Positions 12,640 to 22,407 of a stretch of DNA of 64,000 nucleotides are shown here, piece by piece. The stretch lies in assembly GCF_011386835.1 (NCBI RefSeq), contig NW_027053006.1:1-64000 (forward strand). The letters run 5' to 3'. Each line of letters starts with the position of its first letter. Positions within the stretch are counted from its first letter, which is position 1. Made by a program: the position numbers and the translations under genes. Origin of the DNA: Chrysemys picta bellii (lineage: Eukaryota; Chordata; Testudines; Emydidae). Below the pieces are notes generated by a model. It did no database searches and had not been told where the DNA came from. It saw nothing but the letters and a program-made list of their open reading frames with translations.

Positions 12640-12954
12640 ATTCTTCAATTAGCGAAATAACATGTTATCTAATGGGCTACTGCATCTCTCTTGAATGGAG
12701 AGAATGTATTTTTTCAACTTTAAAGCAGCTACAGTAAATCTCAGATAAAAGAAGTGACTAGAATTGAAAAGATAATTATATAGCCCAGAATCCTGCACAT
12801 GCCACTTGGTTCTCTGCCTCCTGATGTGGACTTGCTGGTGAAAGCACAGGAAAAGCCTTTCTTGGTGCATTGCCATTACACAGTTAGAGGCTGCAAATCA
12901 TACCCACAGCATGATTATGTTTGAATCATAATAATGAACAACATGTTCTGCTTA

Positions 12955-13105
12955 ATTATGGGAGTCAGAGATGGAAAAGGCCTAAAGGCCACCCAGTTCC
13001 CCTTTCTACCAGTGCAGGATTGTTCTTTGCAGAACATTTTGTAATTTATTGTTCAGTCTAATTTTAAATATCCCAAGTGGTGGATCTCACATCATTTCTG
13101 TGGAA
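12955..13105 (-). mobile_element. CR1/L3-like 3' region fragment
   Basis: On the plus strand the order GGAAAAGGCCTAAAGGCCAC, CCAGTGCAGGATTGTTC, then CAGTCTAATTTTAAATATCC is the reverse of a common LINE 3' region in reptiles. Old and short. Confidence 0.45.
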
Positions 13106-13179
13106 CTTGTTCTACATCATGGTAAGTACTGCTAAGTACAACAAGATCCTGGCCACTCCGGACCTGCCAATACACCAAG

Positions 13180-13520
13180 ACCTCAATCCACTGCCACCCT
13201 CCCAACTCAAATCCAGGAAGCCTTTCTGGATTCCCACATCAGTGCTCCAGGGCAATGGAAAGGACACCAGCACTTGCTGGCTCGAATCGTGAGCCACTTG
13301 TGATGTTCTAAACAAAGACCTGGTGGAAGATCCAACTAAAGTCCAGGGATTCTGTCTTCCCTGTAGGCAGGGGACTGGACGTAGCTGCATTTGGACAATG
13401 CACAGAAAGGCCAGGTATCTCCTCCAAAATGGAAAATCAAAGAATCACCAAATTGTGACTGTGGTGAGGTAAAAACTATGCAACACATCAAGGACAACTG
13501 CCCCATTCACACACACAATG
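13180..13520 (+). pseudogene. Non-LTR reverse transcriptase C-terminal fragment
   Basis: Around 13440-13510 one frame reads SPNCDCGEVKTMQHIKDNCP. This is the C-terminal cysteine motif (CxCG...TxxHI...CP) shared by many endonuclease/RT-encoding LINE proteins. The preceding sequence is broken by stops and frameshifts, so this is only a remnant. The LINE clade cannot be named from this piece. Confidence 0.55.
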
Positions 13521-13924
13521 GTGTCATAAGCAGTGAATCCACCTAGCTATACCAGAAGCATTAGAATAGCTTTTGACTCTTAAGAGCCAATTATAATCTC
13601 AGCCCAGGGCTTTTCAAATGCCAAAGGGAAGAAAGAAAGGCTATGCGCAGCACTGGATATTAGTGATGTGGGATTTATTCCAGGTCTTAATATGGACCTT
13701 GGGGCAGCTACTAATCTTAATATGTAATCAGATTTGGTGATGAGTGCTGGATAAAAACATAGTTAGGTGGCATATCTCACAGTCGGGAAGTTTTCCCTTG
13801 AATTCTGACTAAAACATATTTTTCTTGATTTCACCCTGTAGCTCTAAGCTATTATCCCTTTATAAGAAAATAAATATTTCCTCTCCATCCAGGGTGTTGA
13901 CACCCTTCAGATGTTTGTTGAGTG

Positions 13925-14100
13925 TTCTCTATGTCCACAGAAGGTAGGACAAGAAGTAATCAAATTAGGTTGCTGCAAGGGAGATTTAGCTTGGATATTA
14001 GGAAAAAACTTTCTGACTACAAGAGTAGGTAAGCACTAGAAAAGGTTACCTAAGGAGGTTGTAGGATCCTCATCACTGGAAGTTTTTAAGAACTGCTAAT
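13925..14100 (+). mobile_element. CR1 fragment, end of ORF2
   Basis: TAGCTTGGATATTAGGAAAA and AAAGGTTACCTAAGGAGGTT encode decayed RLDIRKNFF and WNRLPKEVV-type peptides from the end of CR1 ORF2. Orientation is opposite to the neighbouring fragment at 14110-15310. Confidence 0.6.
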
Positions 14101-14109
14101 ATATACCAG

Positions 14110-15310
14110 AATGATGTTCACATTTTTAGCAGAAGAATTTCATTGTTGACTCACATTTTGTTTGTGATCCACTGTAACCCCCCGATTCTTTTCTGCAGTA
14201 TTCCTTCCAAGGCAGCCATTTCTCATTGTGTATGTCTGCAGTTGCTTGTTCCTTCATAAGTGGAGTACTTTGCATTTGTCCCTATTGAATTTCGTCCTAT
14301 TTATTTCAGACCATTTTTCCGGTTTGTCAGGATTATTTTGCATTCTAATCCTGTTCTCCAAAGTGCTTGCAACCCTTCCCAGCTTGGTATTGTCCACAAA
14401 CTTTATAAGAGTACTTTCTGTACCATTATCCAAATCATTTGTGAAGATATTGAATAGAACTGGACCCAGGACAGATCCCTGTGGGACCTCTCTCAATATG
14501 CCTTTCCAGCTTGACTGTGAACCATTGATAACCGCTCTCTGAGTATGGTTTTCCAACCAGTTATGCACCCACCTTATAGTAGATTCTTCTAGGTTATATT
14601 TCCCTAGTTTGCTTGTGAGAAGGTCACATCCACTGCTTCCCCCATCCACAATATTAGGTTGGCTTGACATAATTTATTCTTGACAAATCCATGTTGACTG
14701 TTATGTATCATCTTATTACCTTCTAGGTGCTTCCAAATTGATTGTTTGATTATTTGCACCATTATCTTTCTGGGTACCAAAGTTAAACTGACTGGTCTAT
14801 CATCCCCTGGGTTGTCCTTATTCCCCATTTTACCCATAGGGGCTATATTGGTTCTTTTCCAGTCCTCAGGGATCTCTCCCATCCATGAGTTCTCAAAGCT
14901 CATGGCTCAAAGAGCTCTTCAGTCAGTTCCTTGAGTATTCTAGGATGTATTTTGTCAGACTCTGCTCACTTGAAGACATCTAACTAGTCTAAGTAATTCT
15001 TATTTTAGCACCAGAACCTACCCCATTTACACTGATGTTCACAAAGTTGGTCGTGCCATCAATGCTAAACTTTTTTTTGGCAAAAACTGAAACAAAAAAG
15101 GCATTTAACACTTTGGTCATTGCTGTGTTTTCTGTTGTATTTTCCACCTCGTTCAGTAACAGGCTATCCTCTCCTTGGTCTGCCTCTCACTGCTAATACA
15201 TGTGTAAAATAATTTCTTGTAACCTTTTATGTCCCTAGCTGGTTTAATCCTGTTTTGTGTTGTGGCCTCTCTAATTTTGTCCCTACATGCTGGTCCCTAC
15301 ATGTCCCTAC
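14110..15310 (-). mobile_element. CR1 LINE fragment with partial RT
   Basis: Minus-strand pieces at 14254-14670 and 14604-14903 carry the CR1 RT motifs [41 protein letters not shown] and a palm site altered to FVDNTKLG (FADDTKLG in intact copies). The sequence from 14950 to 15310 continues into the region upstream of the RT (CRDKIREATTQNRI). Old copy with many lesions. Confidence 0.8.
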
Positions 15311-17173
15311 ATCACCTTAATTATAAGTCTTGTTTAAAATTTTCCAGTGAAAGTGTTTGCTGATGGAAAATTATATTGTCAGCTAACATTTTTCACAAGT
15401 ATTTGCTTTCTAAAGAAAATGTTGATTTTTCATAGAAAAAAACAAACGGCGAAACCAAATATTTTAATTTGGAGGTACTATATCATGGGATTTGTACTTT
15501 GGTTGTCTCAGTTACTATTCTCCTCAATGGTTGGACTCCTTGCCCAGAATATGTCTCCCATGATGCGCCTCCCCCACCCAAACCATGAAGCACTTTAACT
15601 ACAACTCCCATGAGACACCAGGGCATTTCTAAATCAAAATGCTTCAGCATTTGAATTTCTGCCGAAAAATAGAATTTTTTTTTAAATCGACCAACTTTAT
15701 TTACTTGTTTATTTTAATGATCTTTTGTTTTGTTTTGGGAAATATATTTCATATCCATCTAGATATTGTGTTGACCTTGAGATGGAGATGCATCCACACT
15801 CTCCACATGAGGAAGTGACATCCATGTGATAAATACACTTTTGACCACATCACTTGTCCTATGCTCAATGTAATGTGTCGTCTCTGGTACTTGTTCTAAC
15901 ATTCCAAACACCTGAGTGGCACAAACAGCTGTTTTATCTAGTTAGCTTTTTATCCCAACCTTCCAGAGAAATATTTCCTCCTTTTCACCCCAAATTACAA
16001 CTGTCGGAATCCCTCATTCAGTCCTGCATCAAGTACTGCTTCTCTGTTCCTAAAAATGTCACAACTTTTTAAATGTCTGTTATCTGGCAGCCAAGCAGGG
16101 CTAAGAATGGGAAATCCATATTACTGGGAAGCCAAGATTCCTGTAGCGGATCCCTGTCAGAAAGAAGTGCTTGTAACTTGTGGACCTGCCTAAGAAGAAA
16201 TGAAACATCATGCTTTCCCAGTGCCTTGACCTACCCACAAACTTTGTTTTGTTTTAATTTTGTATATATTCCAACTAAATAGACATGCTATAATATATGA
16301 TGGCCTAGCAATTAAGGGGACAGTTGGCTGTCATCCTTTTAACTTTGCATGGCTAGTGTCCAACTAGCTGCCAACAGGTTATTTGCATAGCAATGGCACA
16401 TAAGTTCCCTATAGGCAAAGTCCTTTCCAGCTTTATTCTGCTCCATAAACAGGACAGAGAGCTTGTTCACAACCACGTGATTCCTTCCTTATCCATGGCC
16501 AAATGTTAGCCCAACAGAAATCAAGCATCTTACAGATGGCTTGTATCTGTTCTGAAGGGCTTATGACCAACTTGCTGCCTCTTGGGGATTTACACTGCGG
16601 TGAAGTGGATTTTTGTTACATGCAAACTTCTCCCTGTCTCAATTTGTTTCCAAAGAAATTAAATGTTTAGGACAGAAAAAATATACCAGGTTCCAATTCC
16701 CAGTTTAGGATTTCAACCCAGTGATTATGAAACACATCTAGGTGACAAGGTTGACTGTTGATCTTACAACTGCCATAGAAATGTCCAAATTCCAGTTGTT
16801 TATTAGTTGGTTGCTTTCACTATACAGATAAATTGTTTCTGAAAAGGCAAATTTCCATTCTGCATTGTCCTCCCTTCCTGATCCAACATCAGATATTCAA
16901 CTGGAAATAGCATTCCATTGACACCCCACAAAGGAGCCACTCTTACTATAGGAAAAATGGTCAATGGGTCTTAGTCAATATTTGACCGATCTAAGTGAAG
17001 AGCCTGGAGGTTGCTGATTCTCCTTGTCTACTGATACTTTATTAATATCTGGTGTTCTTCCTACACACTAGAGACACCAGAGACTGTGCCCATCCGTTGG
17101 TAAATATACCGTGAGATGGCTCCTGGATTGGCTCTTTATATTTCATTGCCGTTTACATTTACATTTAATAGTT
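15311..17173. other. Gene-free, AT-rich stretch
   Basis: No gene, SINE or transposon terminus recognised. ORFs at 15347, 15854 and 16073 have no domain-like pattern. Confidence 0.5.
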
Positions 17174-17187
17174 TATTCTGTATGTAG

Positions 17188-17363
17188 CAACAGAGGGTCC
17201 TGTGGCAGCTTTAAGACTAACATAAGTATTGGGAGCATAAGCTTTCGTGGGTAAGAACCTCACTTCTTCAGATGCAAGACATACTTCTGTTAGTCTTAAA
17301 GGTGCCACGGGACCCTCTGTTGCTTTTTACAGATTCAGACTAACATGGCTACCCCTCTGATAC
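17188..17363. mobile_element. Penelope-like inverted repeat insertion with 14-bp TSD
   Basis: The body is flanked by perfect direct repeats TATTCTGTATGTAG at 17174-17187 and 17364-17377. Inside, CAACAGAGGGTCCTGTGGCA and GGGACCCTCTGTTG form inverted arms, followed by CAGATTCAGACTAACATGGC. The minus strand carries CTGAAGA (17265-17271), a hairpin and GAAA (17243-17246), resembling a hammerhead core. A target duplication this long points to target-primed insertion rather than a cut-and-paste transposon. Confidence 0.7.
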
Positions 17364-17377
17364 TATTCTGTATGTAG

Positions 17378-18299
17378 CTCCAGTACACCATGCGCCAAGT
17401 GTCCTATCTCTCCTGAATGAAATACAATTACCTCCAAACTCTGCAATACAGTATTATTGGCTTGGTGGAACCAAACCACACATGGGTAAGAATTTCAAAG
17501 CCACATGGAGGAATTGGGTGACTAATTCCCATTGATTTCAGTGATATGTGGGTGTCAAAATCCCTTAGGCAGCTTTGAAGAAGAAGAATCTTTGGTGGTG
17601 TTGACCTGTAACCCCTAATGTGATCCTAGGGTGCAAGATTAAATTGTATATTACACGCTAAGGCATATTAAAATGCTTTGAGAAAGTAAAATAGAAGATA
17701 CTAAAGCTGTGATGCAAGTAATGCTAGTAGAGAAACATAAGAATTTGTATAATAACTGAGGTAGGCTTGGCAATAAGCTAGGCCTAGTAGGCCTGTTAGT
17801 CATTGCAATAGTTAGCCTAAATAGCAAAGGCACTAGCATGGCTGCTTAACCTAGGGTTATAAGATTTAGCAATAGTTCACAATAGGTAGCTTTTAATAAA
17901 CAAGAACACCACCGAAATACAAAATGGCAGATTTTTAGCACATAGAACCATAAGGTTAACAGCATTTACATACTGGAAACATTGGCAAATATATTAACGC
18001 ACTATTGAAACAAATAGCTTGTGTCAGCATTGGGAACCCTGAATATGGGAGCCCAGAAAGCCACATATGGATAAGGGACTGAGACCTAAGCAAACAGGGC
18101 CATGGACAGGTAAGTGTGTGGAAAGGGGAGTCTCTGTGTACACCTCACCAATCTCAGCTGTGTTTTGTGACAAGTGCATTTTCATGCTAAATTTACCAGA
18201 AGCTACCATGGGGGGGAAGGATGGAATTATTAGAGCACCAGGATGTCCAGCTCCCATAACTTTGCTCTGCCACACACTTCCTGTGTGACCATGGGCGTG
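17378..18299. other. Gene-free stretch
   Basis: No credible gene or repeat seen. Confidence 0.5.
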
Positions 18300-18500
18300 T
18301 TAACTGAGGCCAATTTTTAAAGCTATGTAGGCACCTAGGCATGCAAACAGACACCTAGGCACCTCACTTCCATAGATTTGAATTGGAGTTAGACATCTAG
18401 ATGCTTTTGAAAATCCCACTAGGCATCTATCTACATATGTTTAAAAATCTGTCCTTGTTCTCGCTATGCCTCAGTTCCCCATCTCTAAAATGGGTATGCT
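18300..18500. repeat. Dispersed repeat (GGCACCTAGG family)
   Basis: AAAGCTATGTAGGCACCTAG, GAATTGGAGTTAGACATCTA and GATGCTTTTGAAAATCCC mark the same dispersed repeat as 40680-40870. It then runs into TGCCTCAGTTCCCCATCTC, a MIR-like end. Confidence 0.45.
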
Positions 18501-19411
18501 GCTTTCCTGCTAGGCACAGGTGAGGCAGAAGTAAAGATTACATTAAAGATTGTGAGAAACTGTGACCCTGCAGTAATGGCAGAGGTATCTACAAGAGATT
18601 AAAAACCTCAGCCTACCTGTATTCTAAATTTGCCCACCTCATGCGAAACTGTGGCAACACCACTATCTACACTCACTGTAGTGTCTTACAGCATGAGGTT
18701 CTCAAATGAGACGTTCTAAGCATTGGCTGACATCAGACCCTTAAAATTAGGTGAGCTTCTTTCTGCCTCATTTTGTCTGCTGGATGGTAAAAAAGAAGAA
18801 AAAGGAAAATCTGAAACTGAAAAGCAAGGCAAATGGTCTTTTCTCATACATGCACGTACCCTATTTGTGCAGACAAATCTATGAACAGATACAGTTATGC
18901 ACCCAGGCCATCTATGCATACACATGTCTGTGCCCTGTTTACACGCACACATTGGGTATTTTCACATACCCAATAGGTGCTCACGATGGGCTACATTGAG
19001 GCTTTCTATCTAGCCCTGTGCAACGGGCGGTAGGCAGCTGCTCTGCTCAGGTGCCAACAAGGGAAGGGATTTTCATACGCTCCCTTCCTTGGTTCCCTAT
19101 TGCTCCAGGAGACAAGAAATCTGCTATCGGCCCATACCAAGAGCAGATTATGTCCCCTTCTGCACAAGGTCAACTACAATGGCTGGTGTGATGGGGCGGA
19201 GCCAAAGTCCTACCCAATACCCACCCCTTTCACTCACATGCCCCATACCTGCATTAACAGAGGGAAGTAGTAACTCTCCCTTGTATGTGTACAGTACACA
19301 CATCTAGAATTGGATGCTCCCTGTGACTGATTTGCATGTATTCATAATGCATATTTAAAGTAGAGTAGCAATAAAGGCAGATACTGAGATGGTCTTAATA
19401 TTAATGCCTTG
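18501..19411. other. Gene-free stretch
   Basis: No credible gene. ORFs at 18716-18999 overlap on both strands and look random. Confidence 0.5.
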
Positions 19412-19620
19412 TGATCAGAGACGGACAGCCTTGTGTCGACACTTAAAATGCTACAGTGGCATTGTGTAGCCCTTCTGTGTAGACACAACAGTGGTGGGAG
19501 GGGTTCTCCTATTGCTGTAGGTAATCCACCTCCCCAAGAGGTGGGAGCTAGCTTGACGGTGACTTCTTAGAGAAGAAGCTAATTGGCTTCTCAGGCGAGC
19601 TTCTTACCAACGTCAGTGGA
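19412..19620. mobile_element. MITE fragment, Harbinger-like
   Basis: GTGTCGACACTTAAAATGCT, CTGTGTAGACACAACAGTGG and GTAATCCACCTCCCCAAGAG resemble the left half of a non-autonomous DNA element with TGTAGACAC termini. The right terminus is not recognisable. Confidence 0.4.
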
Positions 19621-19814
19621 AGGAAAAGAACCTGGAAATAGCCAGGTGTGAGGTGTTACTTTCCAATGGACACACAACAATTGCTAGCTTAAGTTAAGTG
19701 GTGCTTTAAACTCAGTCTAGCTGGTCTGTCAGGGGATATAGACTGAAGCTCAAGTGATGCTAATGCTTCAGCTAGTAATTAAAGGCAGGCGAATTCGGCC
19801 TGGAAAGAAGGCAT

Positions 19815-19996
19815 ACATATTTAACAGTGAGGGCAATTAACCACCGAAACAACTTACCCAGGGTTGTGGTGGATTTTCCATCACTGGCAATATTTAACTC
19901 GGGATTGGCTGTTTTTCTAAGAGACCTACTCTAAGAGTTATCCCTGGGACGTTCGATGGCCTGGGTTATCCAGGTCAGACTCGATGAGCACAGCCA
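19815..19996 (+). mobile_element. CR1-like LINE 3' end, left part
   Basis: The region encodes remnants of the LPRVVVDFPSLAIF type and then GTCAGACTCGATGAGCACAG, the usual CR1/L3 3' end. It resumes after the Harbinger element at 24851-24875 with CCAGCCTTGGAATCTAGGAA. The two halves join into one normal LINE end once the 4.85-kb insertion and one CCA are removed. Confidence 0.75.
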
Positions 19997-20374
19997 GGCC
20001 TTGTCTACACTACGAGAGTAGTTCGATTTTACTTGCATCGAATTTTTGTAATCGATATTGCAAAGTCGAACGTGTGTGTCCACACTAAGGACAGTAATTC
20101 GACTTTGTGCGTCCACACTAACGGTGATAGCGTCGACATTCGAAGCGGTGCACTGTGGTCAGCTATCCCACAGTTCCCGCAGTCCCCTCTGCCCATTGGA
20201 ATTCTGGGTGTAGCCGGCAATGCCTTCTGGGTAACAAAATGAGTCGAGGGTGCTTTTGGGAAACTGTCGTCATCCGTCCATCACTCCCGCCCTCCCTCCC
20301 TGAAAGCGCCGGCGGGAAAACAGTTCGCGCGCTTTTCCAGTCATTGACAGCGCGGACGCCACTGTACTCCGAGC

Positions 20375-21658
20375 ATGGAGCCCGCTGCGACCATCGCTGC
20401 AGTTGTGGCCGCTCTCAACGTCTCGCAGCTTATCATAAAGGTTTCCCTGAGGCAGATGCAGAAAAGTCAGGCAAGGAGGCTACGGCACCGCGGTGATGTC
20501 CTGAAGTCTGAGAGTAGCACAGACCTGTCAGAAAGCAGGCGACCCAGCGCCGAGGACATCACAGTGGCAATGGGTCATGTTGATGCCGTGGAACGGCGAT
20601 TCTGGGCACGGGAGACAAGCACTGAGTGGTGGGACCGCATAGTGCTGCAGGTCTGGGATGAATCCCAGTGGCTGCGAAACTTTCGCATGCGGAAGGGAAC
20701 TTTCCTGGAACTTTGTGAGTTGCTGTCCCCTGCCCTGAAGCGCAGTGACACCCGGTTGCGAGCTGCACTGAGTGTACAGAAGCGAGTGGCCATAGCCCTG
20801 TGGAAGCTTGCAACGCCAGACAGCTACCGGTCAGTCGCGAACCAGTTTGGGGTGGGCAAATCTACCGTGGGGGTTGTTGTGATGCAAGTAGCGAAGGCAA
20901 TCGTTGATGTACTGCTGCCAAAGGTAGTGACCCTGGGAAACGTGGAGGCGATCATAGATGGCTTCGCAGCGATGGGATTCCCAAACTGCGGTGGGGCCAT
21001 AGATGGAACTCACATCCCTATCCTGGCACCGGACCACCAGGCCACCCAGTACATTAACCGAAAGGGATACTTTTCCATGGTGCTGCAAGCACTGGTGGAC
21101 CACAGGGGACGTTTTACCAACATCTACGTGGGATGGCCGGGCAAGGTTCATGACGCTCGTGTTTTCAGGAACTCTGGTCTGTTTAGACGGCTGCAACAAG
21201 GTATTTACTTCCCGGACCACAAAATAACTGTTGGGGATGTGGAGATGCCTATAGTCATCCTCGGGGACCCAGCCTACCCGCTAATGCCCTGGCTCATGAA
21301 GCCCTATACTGGCGCCCTGGACACTGAAAAAGAACTCTTCAACTACCGGCTGAGCAAGTGCAGAATGGTGGTGGAGTGTGCTTTTGGCCGTCTCAAGGGG
21401 AGATGGAGAAGCTTACTGACTCGCTGTGATCTCAGCGAAACCAATATCCCCATTGTTATAGCAGCTTGCTGTGTGCTCCACAATCTCTGTGAGAGCAAGG
21501 GGGAGACCTTTCTGGCGGGGTGGGAGGTTGAGGAAAATAGCCTGGCTGGTGATTACTCACAGCCAGACAGCCGGGCGATTAGAAGAGACCAGCGGGAAGC
21601 GCTGTGCATCCGGGAGGCTTTGAAAGCAAAGTTCCTGAGTGAGCAGGGTAACCTGTGA
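20375..21658 (+). CDS. Harbinger DDE transposase (HARBI1-like nuclease)
   Basis: A 427-residue intact frame. An N-terminal helical region (about 90-180) includes MRKGTFLELCELLSP and the helix-turn-helix-like VANQFGVGKSTVGVVV. It is followed by a DDE_Tnp_4-type nuclease. Conserved acidic sites are D210 in GGAIDGTHIPI, D260 in GKVHDARVF, D298 in LGDPAYPLMPW and E334 in VVECAFGRLKGRWRSL. D298 and E334 are 36 residues apart. Length is normal for the family. The enzyme would cut and join element ends in the nucleus, guided by the Myb-like partner encoded at 22408-24454. An AATAAA at about 21773 provides a poly(A) signal. The start chosen is the first methionine after the subterminal region. No disabling lesion is visible. 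Confidence 0.95.
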   Translation: MEPAATIAAVVAALNVSQLIIKVSLRQMQKSQARRLRHRGDVLKSESSTDLSESRRPSAEDITVAMGHVDAVERRFWARETSTEWWDRIVLQVWDESQWLRNFRMRKGTFLELCELLSPALKRSDTRLRAALSVQKRVAIALWKLATPDSYRSVANQFGVGKSTVGVVVMQVAKAIVDVLLPKVVTLGNVEAIIDGFAAMGFPNCGGAIDGTHIPILAPDHQATQYINRKGYFSMVLQALVDHRGRFTNIYVGWPGKVHDARVFRNSGLFRRLQQGIYFPDHKITVGDVEMPIVILGDPAYPLMPWLMKPYTGALDTEKELFNYRLSKCRMVVECAFGRLKGRWRSLLTRCDLSETNIPIVIAACCVLHNLCESKGETFLAGWEVEENSLAGDYSQPDSRAIRRDQREALCIREALKAKFLSEQGNL

Positions 21659-21915
21659 TTTTATAGTTTGTGTACTGAGAAGCTAAACCTGCCCCCGTTT
21701 CTTTACCCAGGTAATGTTGACTATCCTATCCAGTTACATACCCCCTTCACCTCCCCTCCAACACACGTGTCGAAATAAAAATAGTTCTACTTTGTTAAAG
21801 CACACCGTTTTCTTTAATACTGTTTTAGCGGGAATTTTTTAAAACTGGGACGCAGACTGTGGTGCGGGGCGGGTCTAGTGTTGTGACGCGAATGCAGCTT
21901 CTAAACTCAAGGATT

Positions 21916-22111
21916 GACAGGCTCCGCTGCGGTGGGATGCTTGTTTCAACGGAGCCTGTCACCCCTCCTGATCGGGACTGTGTGTATGGGAGGTCTATTT
22001 GACTTTGTGGCAGGGGGAGGACGGTTACAGATCCCATGCTGTGTGGCTCTGTGATCCTGTCTAAGGACCGGCGCTTAAGATCTGTAACTGCCCTCCCCCG
22101 CCACAAAGTCA
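21916..22111. repeat. Two hairpins between convergent Harbinger genes
   Basis: GACAGGCTCCG and CGGAGCCTGTC (about 21916-21961) form one stem. GACTTTGTGGCAGGGGGAGG followed by ACGGTTACAGATC (22000-22033) pairs imperfectly with GATCTGTAACTGCCCTCCCC plus GCCACAAAGTC (22079-22111). They lie between the 3' ends of the transposase and Myb-like genes and could act in termination or RNA folding. That role is a guess. Confidence 0.6.
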
Positions 22112-22407
22112 CAGAGCAACCCACCCCCCCCAACATTACATCAAAACAACCTCCCAGACTAACCGGGGCAACTAGTCACTGCATCACTGCACTGTGTATG
22201 TGCCCTGCTGCTGTGCCTGCCCCCGACTATGTACCCTGCCAAAGGAGACTGTCCTGTCCAATTTCCAACCCCCTTTCCCCTCCTCCTCCAAAAGAACATG
22301 ATTGAAACAGTAGTTAACAGAAACGAATTTTTTATTATCAACTACACATGGCATTGGGAGGTGAAACTTGGACGTGGGCTTGTGTCAGGCGGGAAGGAAA
22401 GAACTTT

